From the NCBI GenBank assembly GCA_963969365.1, contig OZ017758.1, forward strand, positions 2,480,001 to 2,544,000: DNA of 64,000 bases, read 5' to 3'. Positions 40,357 to 51,823 of this stretch are shown here, piece by piece. The position numbers were made by a program, and so were the translations under genes. Each line of letters starts with the position of its first letter. Positions within the stretch are counted from its first letter, which is position 1. This DNA comes from Asterochloris sp. CNOR1 (lineage: Eukaryota; Chlorophyta; Trebouxiophyceae; Trebouxiales; Trebouxiaceae). The notes beneath the pieces are model-generated. The model made no database searches and had not been told where the DNA came from. It saw only the letters and a program-made list of their open reading frames with translations.

Positions 40357-43300
40357 TCACAATGCCTTTATTACTGCACCTTGCTGGGCACTGAGCTGGC
40401 TGGGCCAGGCAGCGCTCTCCTCCAGCAGCGCTTTGAGGCGGTCCAGCTGCTGCAGATGGTCCTGGGCAGCTGCCTCATGAGCCTGTGCCTGGGAGGCCGC
40501 AGAGTGCAGGGCCTGCAGGTGCACACGGCAACAGTGCAGGGCCTGCAGGGGTGACATGGCGGACCAGTCAGTGGTCGGCTGTTGAGCTCCAGTGGCAAGT
40601 CCGCACGGCAGCAGTGGCATGTCTGCACAGCAGCGGGGAGGCAGGTGAGGGTGAGGAATGTATGCCTAAATGCAGGCCTGCACGACATCATGTGGCCAAG
40701 TCACGGGAGACAGGGCACTACAGCACACAAACAGGTGACACATGCATTGAGGCAAAATCCTGCCCTGAGACTGCTGCTGCACATAGGGCTGTGTGGCTTG
40801 GCTGATATGGCCTGCAGAGAGTATCGCAAGCCACAGCCTTCAGATGAACCTCATTGAGCCGCCTTGACAAATCAGCTGCACACTTTCCCTATTCTGCAGT
40901 GACCTCCCTTAGGAAGCACATGGTTAGTTGCTTCAGTCGCTCGTACTGAAGCATGCATCTGGGGAGGTAGCCATCCGCCCTCCACATCTCGCATAATGCG
41001 CTATACGCTCAACAAGGCAAGGTCGACATGTGGCGTGTAACGCCTTAATGATCAGTCGCTGTACAATCTTTACATATCATGATCCAAGACAAAGAAGAGG
41101 TAGAAGAAGAGGTATAGGACAAGAGGTATAGGACAAAAACTATACCTCCGTGGCGTGTGGAGCCAGCTTCTTGCCACCAGCACAACTGCAACCCCTTTCC
41201 TCAAGCTCCCTGGGCAAGCTCTGTGGCCTGTGAAGCTAGCTTCAGCCATCACAGTCACTGTGTACCGCTGAGACAACCTACCTCTGAGGCCTGGGCAGCC
41301 TCATTAGCCAGTCGATCCAGCTCCACCTGCTGCCGGTCCAGCTCCATCAGCAGCCGGTCCCTACTGGCCTTCAGAGCTGCCACCTGGCCTCTCAACGCCT
41401 GCAGCAAGGGTGCTGGATCTGCAGGAGGAGTCGCACAGCCCATGCAGTCCATCTGCTACCAGCAGTGTCAGCTTATTGCTGGCATGAACGCAGGCTTGTA
41501 CCATGTGTGTGAGTTGCCGATTGCTTGCTGCACTCCATCAAGCAGCTCGACTGCTGCAGGCTGCTTGTCATGTGTTGCCTTTCTGAGCTGGTCAGCACCC
41601 TGTTGTGCATGGTAGCGAACTGCAGAGGACATTCTGTGGCTGGCACAGTTCCTGTTGGCAATGACGGCTGCCCTCAGCTCTGCTGTTGGTGGCAAGTACA
41701 ACAGGTAGCCTACAGCGCCAGCACAGCTCACTGAAAATGGCAGGACCAGCCTTGACCTGCGTGCTGACACATCTGAAGCTTTTGGCGCACCTCCAGGGCC
41801 CCTTCAGCAGCAGCATGATTGGCAGGGCCTGACGATGCAGCGCCCCCATCTGTGCCTGGTGCTGCCGCACCAGTGTGCTCTTGATTGGCAGCTTTCTGGG
41901 TGCTGGCCAACCTCATTTGGGCTTCTGCAGCCTGTTGTGTGTAGGCCTGCAGGGACACAAAGCGCTTTCATGTTCCATAAGCGATGACGTCCTGAGGGCA
42001 TGACTTTGTCACAGTGCAGCACAGAACAAGCCGCCGTTCACGTTCTGAGGGCATGACTTTGTGACAGTGCAGGGCAGAAACAGCCGCTTTTCATCTACTG
42101 AGGGCATCAGTTTGACAGTGGCAGACTAGACTGCAGCAGTGAGCAGACGCACTCGGTGGCATGCATGACTGTCTGTCATGAACTGATGGGCACACAGGAC
42201 ATGAGCAGGGATAGGTTGCAGCCAAGCTGCAATTCAGATGTGCTGAATGCCCAGAGAACCACACCCCACCTGAGTTTGCAGCTGCTGAGCAGCCAGCCGC
42301 TCGTGGGCCTGCTGCAGCTGCTGCCGGAGGGGGGCAACCCCCGCCTCGACCAGCAGCCCAACATCTGCGGGCAGAGGCACTGCAAGTGGTGCCTGCACCC
42401 CAAAAGGCAGCCCTGGTCACATTACCGATCAGGCCCACCTTTACAGCTGCTGTGGCTTGAGCAGCCCTTGTGCTGCCTGATGCTGGAAAATGGGCTGCAG
42501 AACACACGTGCCCAACAGCAAGCTGGGCGCATTTGTGTTTGCCTGCCTGGCTGTAGCAAGGTGGGCTTGTTGAGGTGCGGCCTGCTCTTACCTGCCTGCT
42601 GGTGGCGCGGGCCCCTTCTGCCTGCAGGGCCGCCAGCTCGTTGCGGAGCGCTGCTGCCTCCTGTTCCGTGCAAAGCTGCTCCTCTTCTGCCTTGGCCGCC
42701 CTCCTCTCAGCCTCCTGCAGGTGTCTGGAAGACCACAGTCAGATCCTGCATGGCTATGCCTGCACATTGGATGCATGCGGGCTATTCCTGAGCGGCGGTT
42801 GCAGCAGGTCCTGATGTTCAAATGAAGTTACGTCGTGAGGTGCAGTTTTGAGCAATGCAGTGCCTGAGTGGCCACCAGAGACCTGCAGAAACAGGCCACA
42901 GTGTTAGCACTGCCTGCATGGGGTCACCGCGCCCCAACCGTCGTGTGTTGAGATGGCAGCACGCCCTGCGCGATGGTGAGGCGTCGTCCCTGCTGCTTGT
43001 CAGCCTCTGCTGCGCAAGAGTAGCGGCTTCAAGTTCTGTCTCTGTACAGTGTAATGCGCTGCCAGCCTACTGGAGATGAGCCTGAGATATCAAACAGAGC
43101 AGGGGCTGTGGCAAGGTTCACAGGTTTCGCCCTGATGCAACTCAGCAGCCTGCACATGCGCCCTCTGGTAACAACGCAGCGCACCCGCTGTGCAAGCAGG
43201 GCGCTGTCCCTGCTGCTTGCCACTCTCTGCTGCTCGGAGCTCAGCCTGGTGGCGGCCTCCTCCAGGCTCTGCGCGTGCTGCCGCTCTTTGTGCAGGGATG

Positions 43301-43536
43301 ACTGCAACTGAGCGACAATGCCTGCGCCGCAACAGTGAGTGTTCAGCCCATATTTCTGGGCAATGTAAGCAGAGCTCACCTTTGAGATGACCAATCTGCT
43401 GATCTCTGTGCTGCACGTCCTTCACCAGGCCCTCGCATCTGTACTCCAACGCAGAAGCGGTCTGCGCCTGCTCCTGTAGCTGCTGTACATGCTGCTGCAG
43501 TTGAGCCAGCTGAGTCCTGAGCTCCTGCTCTGCCAT
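40357..43536 (-). CDS. Coiled-coil protein of unknown function
   Basis: Exons 1 and 2 (43380-43536, 43185-43321) join in phase and begin MAEQELRTQLAQLQQHVQQL. Later coiled-coil exons lie near 42592-42725 (HLQEAERRAAKAEEEQLC), 42271-42391 (LRQQLQQAHERLAAQQ), 41770-41946 (AYTQQAAEAQMRLAS), 41282-41450 (LKASRDRLLMELDRQQVELD) and 40357-40522 (HEAAAQDHLQQLDRLKALLE, stop at 40357). Heptads with Leu and Ala at core positions and many Gln/Glu run through nearly every exon. No globular domain or membrane segment was recognised. It could be a centrosomal, Golgi or flagellar scaffold, but nothing in the sequence decides. Exons between 42592 and 43185 are incomplete in this reading. Confidence 0.7.
41981..42125. 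repeat. About 61-bp minisatellite in the coiled-coil gene
   Basis: Three units contain CTGAGGGCATGACTTTGTCACAGTGCAG-like sequence (the third ends GGGCATCAGTTTGACAGTG). They lie in the intron between the exons near 42271 and 41946. Confidence 0.85.
42960..43250. repeat. Donor-side echo of coiled-coil gene exon 2
   Basis: The plus-strand stretch GCTGTCCCTGCTGCTTGCCA (exon end and donor, near 43200) recurs about 215 bases away as TCGTCCCTGCTGCTTGTCAG near 42982, within the downstream intron. Both are followed by CTCTGCTGCKC-like sequence. Confidence 0.65.
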
Positions 43537-43731
43537 GCTGGTCTGGGAAGCTCACAGCTGCTGCTGTGCAGGGTCATGTGCAGTCACCAGCTGAATTGTC
43601 TCAGTTGGAAAACTGTACAATCACCCAAAGATAACAACCCAGACATGCAGTTCCAGCTGTGAATGCTCAGTCATGTGTTTCTACATTTGTTCTCAGATGC
43701 TGCATGCATCACGACAGGCTGTCTTTCTGCC
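43537..43731. promoter_or_regulatory. Short divergent promoter between the coiled-coil gene and the next + gene
   Basis: The start codons at 43536 (-) and 43732 (+) are 195 bases apart, so both promoters must be here. No core element was recognised by eye. An in-frame ATG at 43663 would narrow the gap. Confidence 0.4.
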
Positions 43732-46379
43732 ATGTTGCCATCAGATAGTCTGCTCTCCTTCTTGCTGGGCACACGTCGCCCACTGAAAGGCCCCAACCCA
43801 GCAAACCTCCTTGCACTGCTGGGGTACAACTTTGAGAGCAAGAGCTCCCGGCCTGAGCACACTGCCATGCCTGATGTCATCAAGGGCCTGGCAGTGGCAA
43901 GGGAGAGCGCATACTTCAAGCAGGAACAGGTCTGTATGTTCCTAGCTGCCTAGTGGCTGGATCAATGCAATCAACGTGTGGACCCAAGCTTGCGTCTCTG
44001 TTTGGCTGCCAGTCCTGACCATCAGTTGAACAACATCTGCAGCTCCCATTGTCATGTGTTAGCCATGAGGGCACATAGACTGCAATGTCCTGGCATGCAG
44101 GAGGTGGATCTGCAGCGTTACAGGACAAGGCTAGTGAGCCTAGGGAAGCTGCAGGACGCTGCAGGAGCCAATCTGCGGCCGCGGCGGGAGCAATCCTTCC
44201 AGGAGAGCATCCGTGCCTTTGAGGGTGAGTTGTGCTGCAGAAGGGCCACTAGGCAGCATGAAAGCTACGTCCCCAACCAAGGGCTGCGTCACTGACTTGT
44301 ACAGCTCCAGCACTGTGCGGCAGCAGCATACATAGCTGCATCATGCAGTCTTTACGTCAGGGGGGCTGTGTATCTGAAGCTCTGAACCTGCCAGGGCAGC
44401 CAGTGCGCCCTGCCTGATTTTGAAGCTGCCGGCGCAGCTTGCATGACGCACAGCCTTGAACGCCCTGCAGTGCTGCCGGAGGTGCTGCAGCAGCAGGCGC
44501 GCTTGGATGACCCCCAGGCAGCAGCGCGGCGAGATTTCATCAGGTGGGCGCCGTGTAAGGCTATGCTGCACCACTGGCGCTTCCTGCCCTGCCCCCTGGT
44601 GCCACCCCTAAGCGCAGTCCAGGGCTTGTTCAAGCCTGCCAGTCTTGCAGGCTGGGCAGATCTTTCATTTTCTGCTCACTGGCGCCTGCAGCCTGTGGAG
44701 CAATCCCATCTGGCTGGACACTTTGAGCTGAGCTGCACATCTCCTCACACCTCCACAGCCTGCCCTCCCACCCAATCAGTCACTAGTCATACCCCTGGCT
44801 GCAGGCGCATCAAGGCCATGCCGGCAAAGCTCTCCGAGGCTGAGCTGATCCGCTATCGCTCCAGCGTGTATGGGGTGGCGGCCACCGTGGGTCATGTTCC
44901 AAGAATGCACCTAGGCGAGTTGACCACCTGCATCCTGTGCTTCCAAGCTGTCTTGCTGTGTGCCCCACCCTGGGCCAGGGCAGGCAAGCTGACTACACCG
45001 CATATTCTTCATGTGCAGTGCGGCCAAAGATCACTGCACCAGCCTCAGGATCCATTGTTTTCCTTTCAGAATTGCTAAGTTGCGCCACCCTGTGCTGCAC
45101 TGTGGAGCTGAAGTTTAGGTTTCAAACCACCTCGTTTCATTTTCTGCAGGCCGGAACCGGTGGTATGTCACGCCGCATGCTGCCAGCGCAGTGCCTGCCG
45201 TGGCCCTCTCCCCTGAGGCTTCCGAAATGGCCAGCCGCGCGTACTCGACAGGTGTGACTGCGACAGTATGCGTGATGGGCTGCACCATCTGCTTTGTCAG
45301 GGATGGCCAGCAGCTAACTGATGATAGGGATGGCAGTGACACGCCAGCACGAGCTGCGGGGGCCATTGAGAGCATTGATGTGAGACTGCATCTGATTCGC
45401 TCTTCCCTGAGTGCTGCTTGAGTTGACCATGCCAATGTAGGTCGTCAATAAAGGGGGCCGTCAATACAGGGGTTGGCTCCCTCAGGCCCTCTGCTTGCTC
45501 TGCTTTGCAGGCATCCACTTGCTGGTATAAGACAGTTGATCAAGAGCAAGCTCTTTTCTAAAAGAGTAAACCCCGGACCCTGCAGGTGTTCGCTCGCTGG
45601 TCTACGGCTCCATGCTGGGGTTCCTGGGAGTGGCTGTGCTGGGCACCGTGGCGGCCCAGGCTGCAGGCATCACCAGCCTGCAGGATCTGCAGGGCCTGGG
45701 CCAGGAGGGACACCCCATTGCCCAGGCCCTGCAGACCCGTTTCGCTGGGCTGCGGGAGCGTGTGCAGGCGAGCGATGCCTGTGTCCCTCATGCATAGCAT
45801 CAGGGCTCCCTGCAAGAAGTCTGGTGGCAACAAGACAGGAGAGGAGGCTGGCAAGCGTGCGTTTGCAGAAAAGGGGCATCTGCTGGGCTGCCAGATGGTG
45901 TGCAGGTCATTATGTGGGCTTGCCCTACACAACTGGGCCAGTACAGTTGGCATGCAGTTCTGGGGCAGGGATATTTGCTGCAGATGCATCAGCACACAGC
46001 AGGCGTGGGCAAATTCAGTTGCTTTTCCTGCTTTGGCATGTTGGGTTGCGTCCAGCCAGCAGCACATTGATGCAACAATCTGCTCTGTCGGTGCTGCCTT
46101 TGCTGTCTCCGGCGGGCCTGAAGGGTTCCCAACAAGGATTAAACTGCTCTGCAGAAGCTGCTGCCCCAGCCCAAATCTCTGGAGCCAGCAGCAGCTGTGG
46201 CCTTGGCAACCCCAGGGACTGTGGTGCCTACTCTTGCTGCTGGCGATGGAGCACTGAGTCCTTTGGGCCAATCTGCGCCACAGACTAGCGAGCTTAGACG
46301 ACGATTGACGCGGCGCTTTAACCCTGCTGCCTCTCAATCAGGTAGTGCTCCCAGCTCCAGGGCGGCTGATATTCTTTGA
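43732..46379 (+). CDS. Unrecognised protein with one membrane segment
   Basis: Exons 43732-43929, 44101-44224, 44471-44543, 44805-44914, 45586-45761 and 46155-46379 join in phase to about 301 residues. The N-terminal half is helical and charged (LARESAYFKQEQ-like, QEVDLQRYRTRLVSLGKLQD, EVLQQQARLDDPQAAARRDF, LSEAELIRYRSSVYG). A hydrophobic stretch, YGSMLGFLGVAVLGTVAAQ, looks like a single membrane span. The tail is Pro/Ala/Ser-rich and ends with basic LRRRLTRRF. The intron after 44914 would need a GC donor (TAG|GCGAGT). I recognise no family. Start could also be the in-frame ATG at 43663. Possibly a green-lineage-specific organelle or endomembrane protein. Confidence 0.6.
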
Positions 46380-46853
46380 CCAATTTCTGCATGCTTCATG
46401 CATTTGCACAGCTTTGCTTATTTCACAGAACACATCAATCATCAAACTTTGATGCCTTGAATGAACCCGTATCAAAGGGCTTTATGCTACAGCTAGCTGT
46501 TTGCTGGTTGACGTGGAACTGAATTCCTGCTGCCGAACAGCACTTCAGTCACAGGCTGCTCATTATCTTGACCACCACACTAGCTCACTTGTTGCGGTTT
46601 TGTTGCATGTCTTAGAAAGGAATGAACGAATCATCAAAGTTTGCTGCCATGAATGAATTGCTGCCATCTGCTTCAATCAGGTTGGTCAGTCAGACAGCCT
46701 GTCAAAGTTTTTCATGCAGGAATCACAGAGCAGTTTCTGAGGACAGGATTTGTTGACGCTCATGGGCATGGTTCTGAGATGGGGAGTTCTACATGCATTG
46801 AGGAAACAATACTTCGATCCTGAAGCTGTCAGCCACATGGCAGCGGCTGTTCT
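46380..46853. other. Spacer between convergent genes
   Basis: These 474 bases are AT-richer than their surroundings. A motif AATGAAC followed by ATCAAAG recurs near 46459 and 46621. No exon or RNA gene was recognised; the stretch fits two 3' untranslated regions. Confidence 0.5.
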
Positions 46854-49800
46854 CTAGTTTAAGGCAAGCAGGCGCCTGCCTGCTGTAGCTAGTGTTGCTG
46901 GTGGCGGCGATGATGCCTCCTGGTACGTTACCCGGTAAACTGCCCCAACCTGCAGCAGAATGTGACTGTTGCACATTTTGGTCCTGAAGTTGCCCTACAA
47001 TGGAGTACACCCAATCAAAGCCCATCTGAATGTGGTAGCACCTGAAAGGTCGTCCAAGAAGGGGCTCCACAGAGCATACACAATGCCACAGCTCACCTGG
47101 TCATCTGAAACGAGCAGAGACCCGTCATTCAGGACCAGCACATCAGCTGGGCGCCCTGCAAACAAGAAAAGCGGTCATGAGATAAGAAGGTTCTGTGAAC
47201 AACCTTGTGGTGCATGTACAGCAGTGTTGTCAGGCAGGCCATAGACACAGGTTAGAACTGCTGCTTTGTCAGGTGACAACAAGGGACTCACCCCAGACAC
47301 TGCCAGTGCTCTCAGTCAGGAAGCCCTGGATGAAGGGCTCGTAGCTGATGGCATTGCCCTCATCATCAACAACAAGCTGCATGACCCTGCAGCAGCAGGT
47401 TGCAGGGCCTCAAACCTGCTGCAGTACTTTGCTGGGGGTTTCAATGTGTGGCAGCTGAGCAGGGCGACTGGAAGCCCACATGAGGAGACAGACATCATCT
47501 CAAAAGACATCCTGTGCTGCAGGAAATATACCTGTAGCCAATCTTCTGGTTGCTGGGCACGTCCCAACTGCCATGCTGGGCGTTGAAGATGGTGTTGTTG
47601 GTGTAGTTGGAGGGGAAGCTGAACACTGCAGAACGAACCACTGTCTCAAGTCAAACACAGCCGTGCTGTGATCTAAGATTGTGGAAAATGATATGTAGGT
47701 ACTGCAGGATGATTGCAACAACTGTTGCTGTGGCCAGAGCTGGCACAAAGGACGAGGAGCTGGCAGCCAGACTGAAGCAACTTTGGAGTCAAGGACTAGG
47801 CAGCCCACCCCTGAGCTGAGATCGTCAAGCAAACATTGACAACTACATGTTGATGAGATAGCATGCCAGGTTTTGAACAGGAACAACGGCATGTCTCACC
47901 TGCTGGGTCATAGAAGCGCAAGCCCAGTGTGGCCACATGGGGGCCCAGGGGTTGCACGACAGGCTCCGTGTTGACTGCACAGCAGCAGGTAGCTGGTCAT
48001 TCAGCAGCCTCACAGATGCTTTAAAGCTACTCAAGTACAATTGGTTGTCTCAGCACACAAGCACAGACCTAGACCTGACTGGCAAAGGACAAGCTAGCAG
48101 CCCCTCAGCGGGGCAAAGGCACATGGCAAAAGGCTCTGCTTAGCTTGAAACACTGCACACAGGTTGCTACGCAAGTGACTGTACGTAAAGCATGCTTGCA
48201 CCAGGTGCGGTTCAAAAGCAGGGGACAAAAGGACACCTTGAGGCGACACCTAGCTGCAGCCTGTCTCACCCTCACAGTACTGGAACTGAGCCTGGGGAGT
48301 TGCGTTGGGCTCGGGTGTGAAGGTGACATTCGGGTCCACTATCACTGACTGCATGCCCACCGTGCGCAGGTCATCAGGGCCAAAGCCCTCGCTGCAGTGA
48401 GACAGGTCAAGTCAGCAAGGGATGGCGCCTGAGCGGCCTGTAGCCCTCGATCCGGCCTGTCCCCAGGACCAGCAGGTGACCCAGCGGGTGACAATTTCCA
48501 GCCTGCACAGTCCAGCAGGTGACAAGCTCCAGCCTGCACAGTCCAGCAATCGTGATAGCCAGCACTGACTGACGCAGGGAGCTGCATGGACCCTCAGGAG
48601 CCTGCGAGCGGCTGCGGAGCCTGCGAGCAGCTACGGAGCCTGCACAGCGCACAGCCAGTAGAGTGCTGGTGCATCAGCTGCAACCCCATTGCATGAGGCC
48701 CACAGCCTAAACCAGAGCCTGACATGCTTGCGCTTGCCTGTAGCTTGAGCTCGCCTGTAGCTTGAGTTCAACCCCCACAGCTGCAGCTTCCCCATAGCAT
48801 GAGCTTCCCCCAAGGCTACAGTTTCCCCACAACTAGAGCTTCTCCACAGCTGGACCGTCCCTCAGAGCACAAGCTAGCTGCAACCTCACTGAGCCGCATC
48901 ACAAACCGGCACAGAAGCAAGCAGGCCCTCACATATCGCAGTAGGGGAAGCCAAAGTTCTCCTGCACAGGGGCTGTTCCGATGTAGTCGTCCGGGTGGCT
49001 GGTGGTGTAGGTCACATTGCCAATGTCATCACGACCATTGTTGCTGAAGTAGAAGTCGCCTGTGCTGGGCTGGAAGGCCATGCCAACCACGTTGCGGATG
49101 CCTGCAGGCTCAAGCCAGAGTGTCAGCATCACATGGGTAAAAGCTGTGCAAAGGACAATGCTGCAGTGCCCACACCTTGCATCACAGCAGCTGTTGGGGG
49201 AGCATGGACTTATCAGTCCAATAGAGAGGCAAGCAATCTGCCCAAATAGGCATCGAGATGCAACATATATGTGCAAGCGCATGTGTGGTGCTGTTTCAGA
49301 GGTGCAACAGGAGGCAGGCAAGATGAAGGACTGGCCTCTGCACAGATGATGCTTGGTTCATCATCCTGTTGTGCCACAGTGCAGAGGGCTCCAAAGCTGG
49401 TCAACTAGGTTGAGCCACCAGATCTGATTGAGAGCCTCAAGTATGATCTCTGTTAACAGCGACCAGTGCCAGGATGAGGACACCTTGCCCCACAAGGGGG
49501 CCAGCTGGCCTTGACCACCATGACCGTGCCCAACAAGAAGGGGCAGGTTGTGCCCACCTTCCACCCAGACCTCCAGACCTGACCCATCCAGGTTCATGCG
49601 CAGGATTTTGCCAAAGGTGACATTTGTGCCGTTGGCGAGGATGATGCCGCTGGGGCCTGGGATGCCGATGTTAAAGGGGGTCCCCAGATTGAAGTAAAGC
49701 TGCAGCAGAGGCAAGGCAGCTGTGACAGCACGATGAGACATGGCGCAGGACTGCCTGATGCCCTGTGCAGGCAATGAGTCACTCAGGGAGAGAGCTCTGC

Positions 49801-51654
49801 AGTGGTGCTGCTGTGCTGGCCACAGGAAGAGCTGTCTGCCAGTCAGCAGGCAAGGAACTGCTGCACTGCAGCAGTCCTGGGTGCTGAGTTTTGCCCTGGT
49901 GCGGCACCCTTCCTGTATGGCTTCAATGGCAAAGGTATTCAAGGCAAGCCCAGTGCAGGGCCCCAGCCCACCAGCAAACAGCACGCCATGAGTTGCATTC
50001 ACCTTCTGGTCAGGACCAATGGCAATGTAGTGTGGGCCATGGTCTGACATGGAGGGCAGGTTGCCAAGAACGACCGTGCCATCCGTGAAGCTCTGCAGCA
50101 GGGCAAGGCTCAAGGACTGGTGATCTAAGGCGCTCACATTGCATTTGATTGCTACAGGTGTAAATGGCTGGTGCCAGTATGAGCAAAAAGTGGCAGGGCC
50201 GCAGAGCAAACATGCCTGAGCAGTAGCTGGATGTAAGCACAAAGGCCCTTGACACAGTGGCGAGCCAAAGGTGCTGGGATGCTAAAAGTGGACGCTGGGC
50301 ATTGCAGGGCGGGATGCATGCAGCAGGATGGGCACACAAGTCTGGCACATGGTGCAACAGGGTGGACACGCAAGTGGCGCGTTGTGCAGCGGGGTGTGCA
50401 TGGAGGTGGTGGTCCGCACCTTGCCAGCCAAGGCGAGCGCATCCACATTGTCGTAGCGAGTCACAGCCGCCGAGCTGGCAGTCCAGAGGGAGCCATTGTA
50501 GTAGGCGATGCCCTGCAGGCAAAGATGCTCGTGTCAGCTCCAAATCAAAACTGGCAGAGGCGCAACATTTAGGCTGTATATCTGACATATCAGTGCTGCA
50601 GCTCTCCAGTACCCATAATGGTTACACGATGTGGTCCCTAAATGCAGAGACGACCAAGTCCTTTACGCTGACACCCTGGTAAATACTGCGATTCTTGCTT
50701 TGCGCAAGCTGGTTGCATCTGGGAAGTGTTCAGCCATGCCGGCTGCAGAAGGGACACCCACAGGAACAAAATAGGAGTGAGCCATGCCCTGCAGCTCTGC
50801 AAAGCACCAGGGCTGCAGACATAATAATGATGATGCTCTGCAGGCAGACTCCACTTTTGGCCCTGCAGGCCTGCAACGCAATGGTCTGCAACACATGCTG
50901 ATACAAAATCTGGATCACAAAGCTGCCCGTTGGTTTTGAGTGGTTTGGTCGAAGGTGGGCAACTTGAGAAAGTGCGCCAGCTGCTAGTGTAAAGCTAGCC
51001 CGTCGTGTTCAGGGCCACTGTAACCATATTATATCGTAGCCATAATGGCCTAGCCGAGCCCTTGTGATGACCAGGGGGGGTCTGATGGCACATACCTCAG
51101 CCCGGCATCAGCCTTGGCCAATCAGGGAAACAGGCAGAAGCAGACAGCCGGCCATAGTGTTCTGGCGGCTGGCGGCCAGCTATGACTGACTAACTGGAGA
51201 TTTGCAGGGCACTATCATAAGCATGAGTCAGTTCACCTCCGGTGTGCTGCTGTCGTCCACGACTTGGACCACACTAATGGTGCCATTGCTCTGGGCATCC
51301 ACCAGCGCATACACCTGCAGCAGAACATGGCAGCAGATGAGAGCTGCATTCAAAGTCCAATAGGGGCTGCTTCTGTATGGCTCCCACAAATCCTCAGGCA
51401 GAGTGCACGCTGGCACTAGACATGGTTCTCACCGCGCTAGCGCCAGTGCTCAGGTACACAATGGTGGCCGGCTCTGGAGCCTCTGTGGCCAGCGCGAGGG
51501 TCCTGGCACTGGGCAGGGTCTGGTTCACAAAGGCGCTGATGGAGAAGCCAGCTGGCAGAGTCAGGCTGCTGAAGGGAAGAGTGGGAAGTGTCTGCTGGGC
51601 TGCAGCTGAATGCCACAGGCACAGCAGAGCGACCAAGGCTACGCAGATCTTCAT
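46854..51654 (-). CDS. Secreted sorbosone/glucose dehydrogenase-like beta-propeller protein
   Basis: Twelve exons join in phase to 444 residues: 51433-51654, 51237-51314, 50420-50512, 50003-50092, 49558-49699, 48933-49101, 48270-48391, 47900-47974, 47532-47625, 47292-47386, 47097-47155 and 46854-46949. A signal peptide (MKICVALVALLCLWHSAAA) is followed by PAGFSISAFVN. Typical blade motifs of soluble PQQ-dependent sugar dehydrogenases come next: GIAYYNGSLWTAS, HGPHYIAIGPDQK, GKILRMNLDGSGLEVW, GIRNVVGMAFQPSTGDFYFS, NGRDDIG, ENFGFPYC, AQHGSWDVPSNQKIGYR, GRPADVLVLNDGSLLVSDD and GAVYRVTY. The reaction would be oxidation of an extracellular or vacuolar sugar aldehyde using pyrroloquinoline quinone, but PQQ dependence is not proven by sequence alone. 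It shares a short promoter with LSF2. Confidence 0.92.
48468..48860. repeat. Two adjacent minisatellites in a dehydrogenase intron
   Basis: A roughly 37-bp unit (CCAGCCTGCACAGTCCAGCA) occurs twice at 48508-48548, followed by GGAGCCTGCGAGC units near 48595-48640. Further on, short units of the type TGAGCTTCCCC or TAGCTTGAG recur from 48735 to 48850. All lie in the intron 48392-48932. Confidence 0.75.
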
Positions 51655-51823
51655 ACTAGCAGACAGCGGCAGAGTTGTGCAAGTTTGTGCAGAAACAGGC
51701 CCTTTTGTGGGTTATTACGAGCTCTCTATCCTGTTTATCAATAGATTGCGTAACGTCCAGTATAGAGTGCCATGTCACCTTTGCATCCAGATTCCTGGAA
51801 CCCTTTCAATGTTCCCCAATGGC
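51655..51823. promoter_or_regulatory. Compact divergent promoter between the dehydrogenase and LSF2 genes
   Basis: The start codons at 51654 (-) and 51824 (+) are 169 bases apart. The region is AT-richer than its flanks and contains ATCCTGTTTATCAATAG near 51728. Both genes act on carbohydrate, which makes shared control possible but unproven. Confidence 0.45.

Noticed and set aside
45473-46288. Long + strand open frame of 271 codons overlapping the membrane protein gene
   Set aside because: It shadows the exon 45586-45761 in another frame and covers an intron. The phased frame with the hydrophobic segment is better supported.
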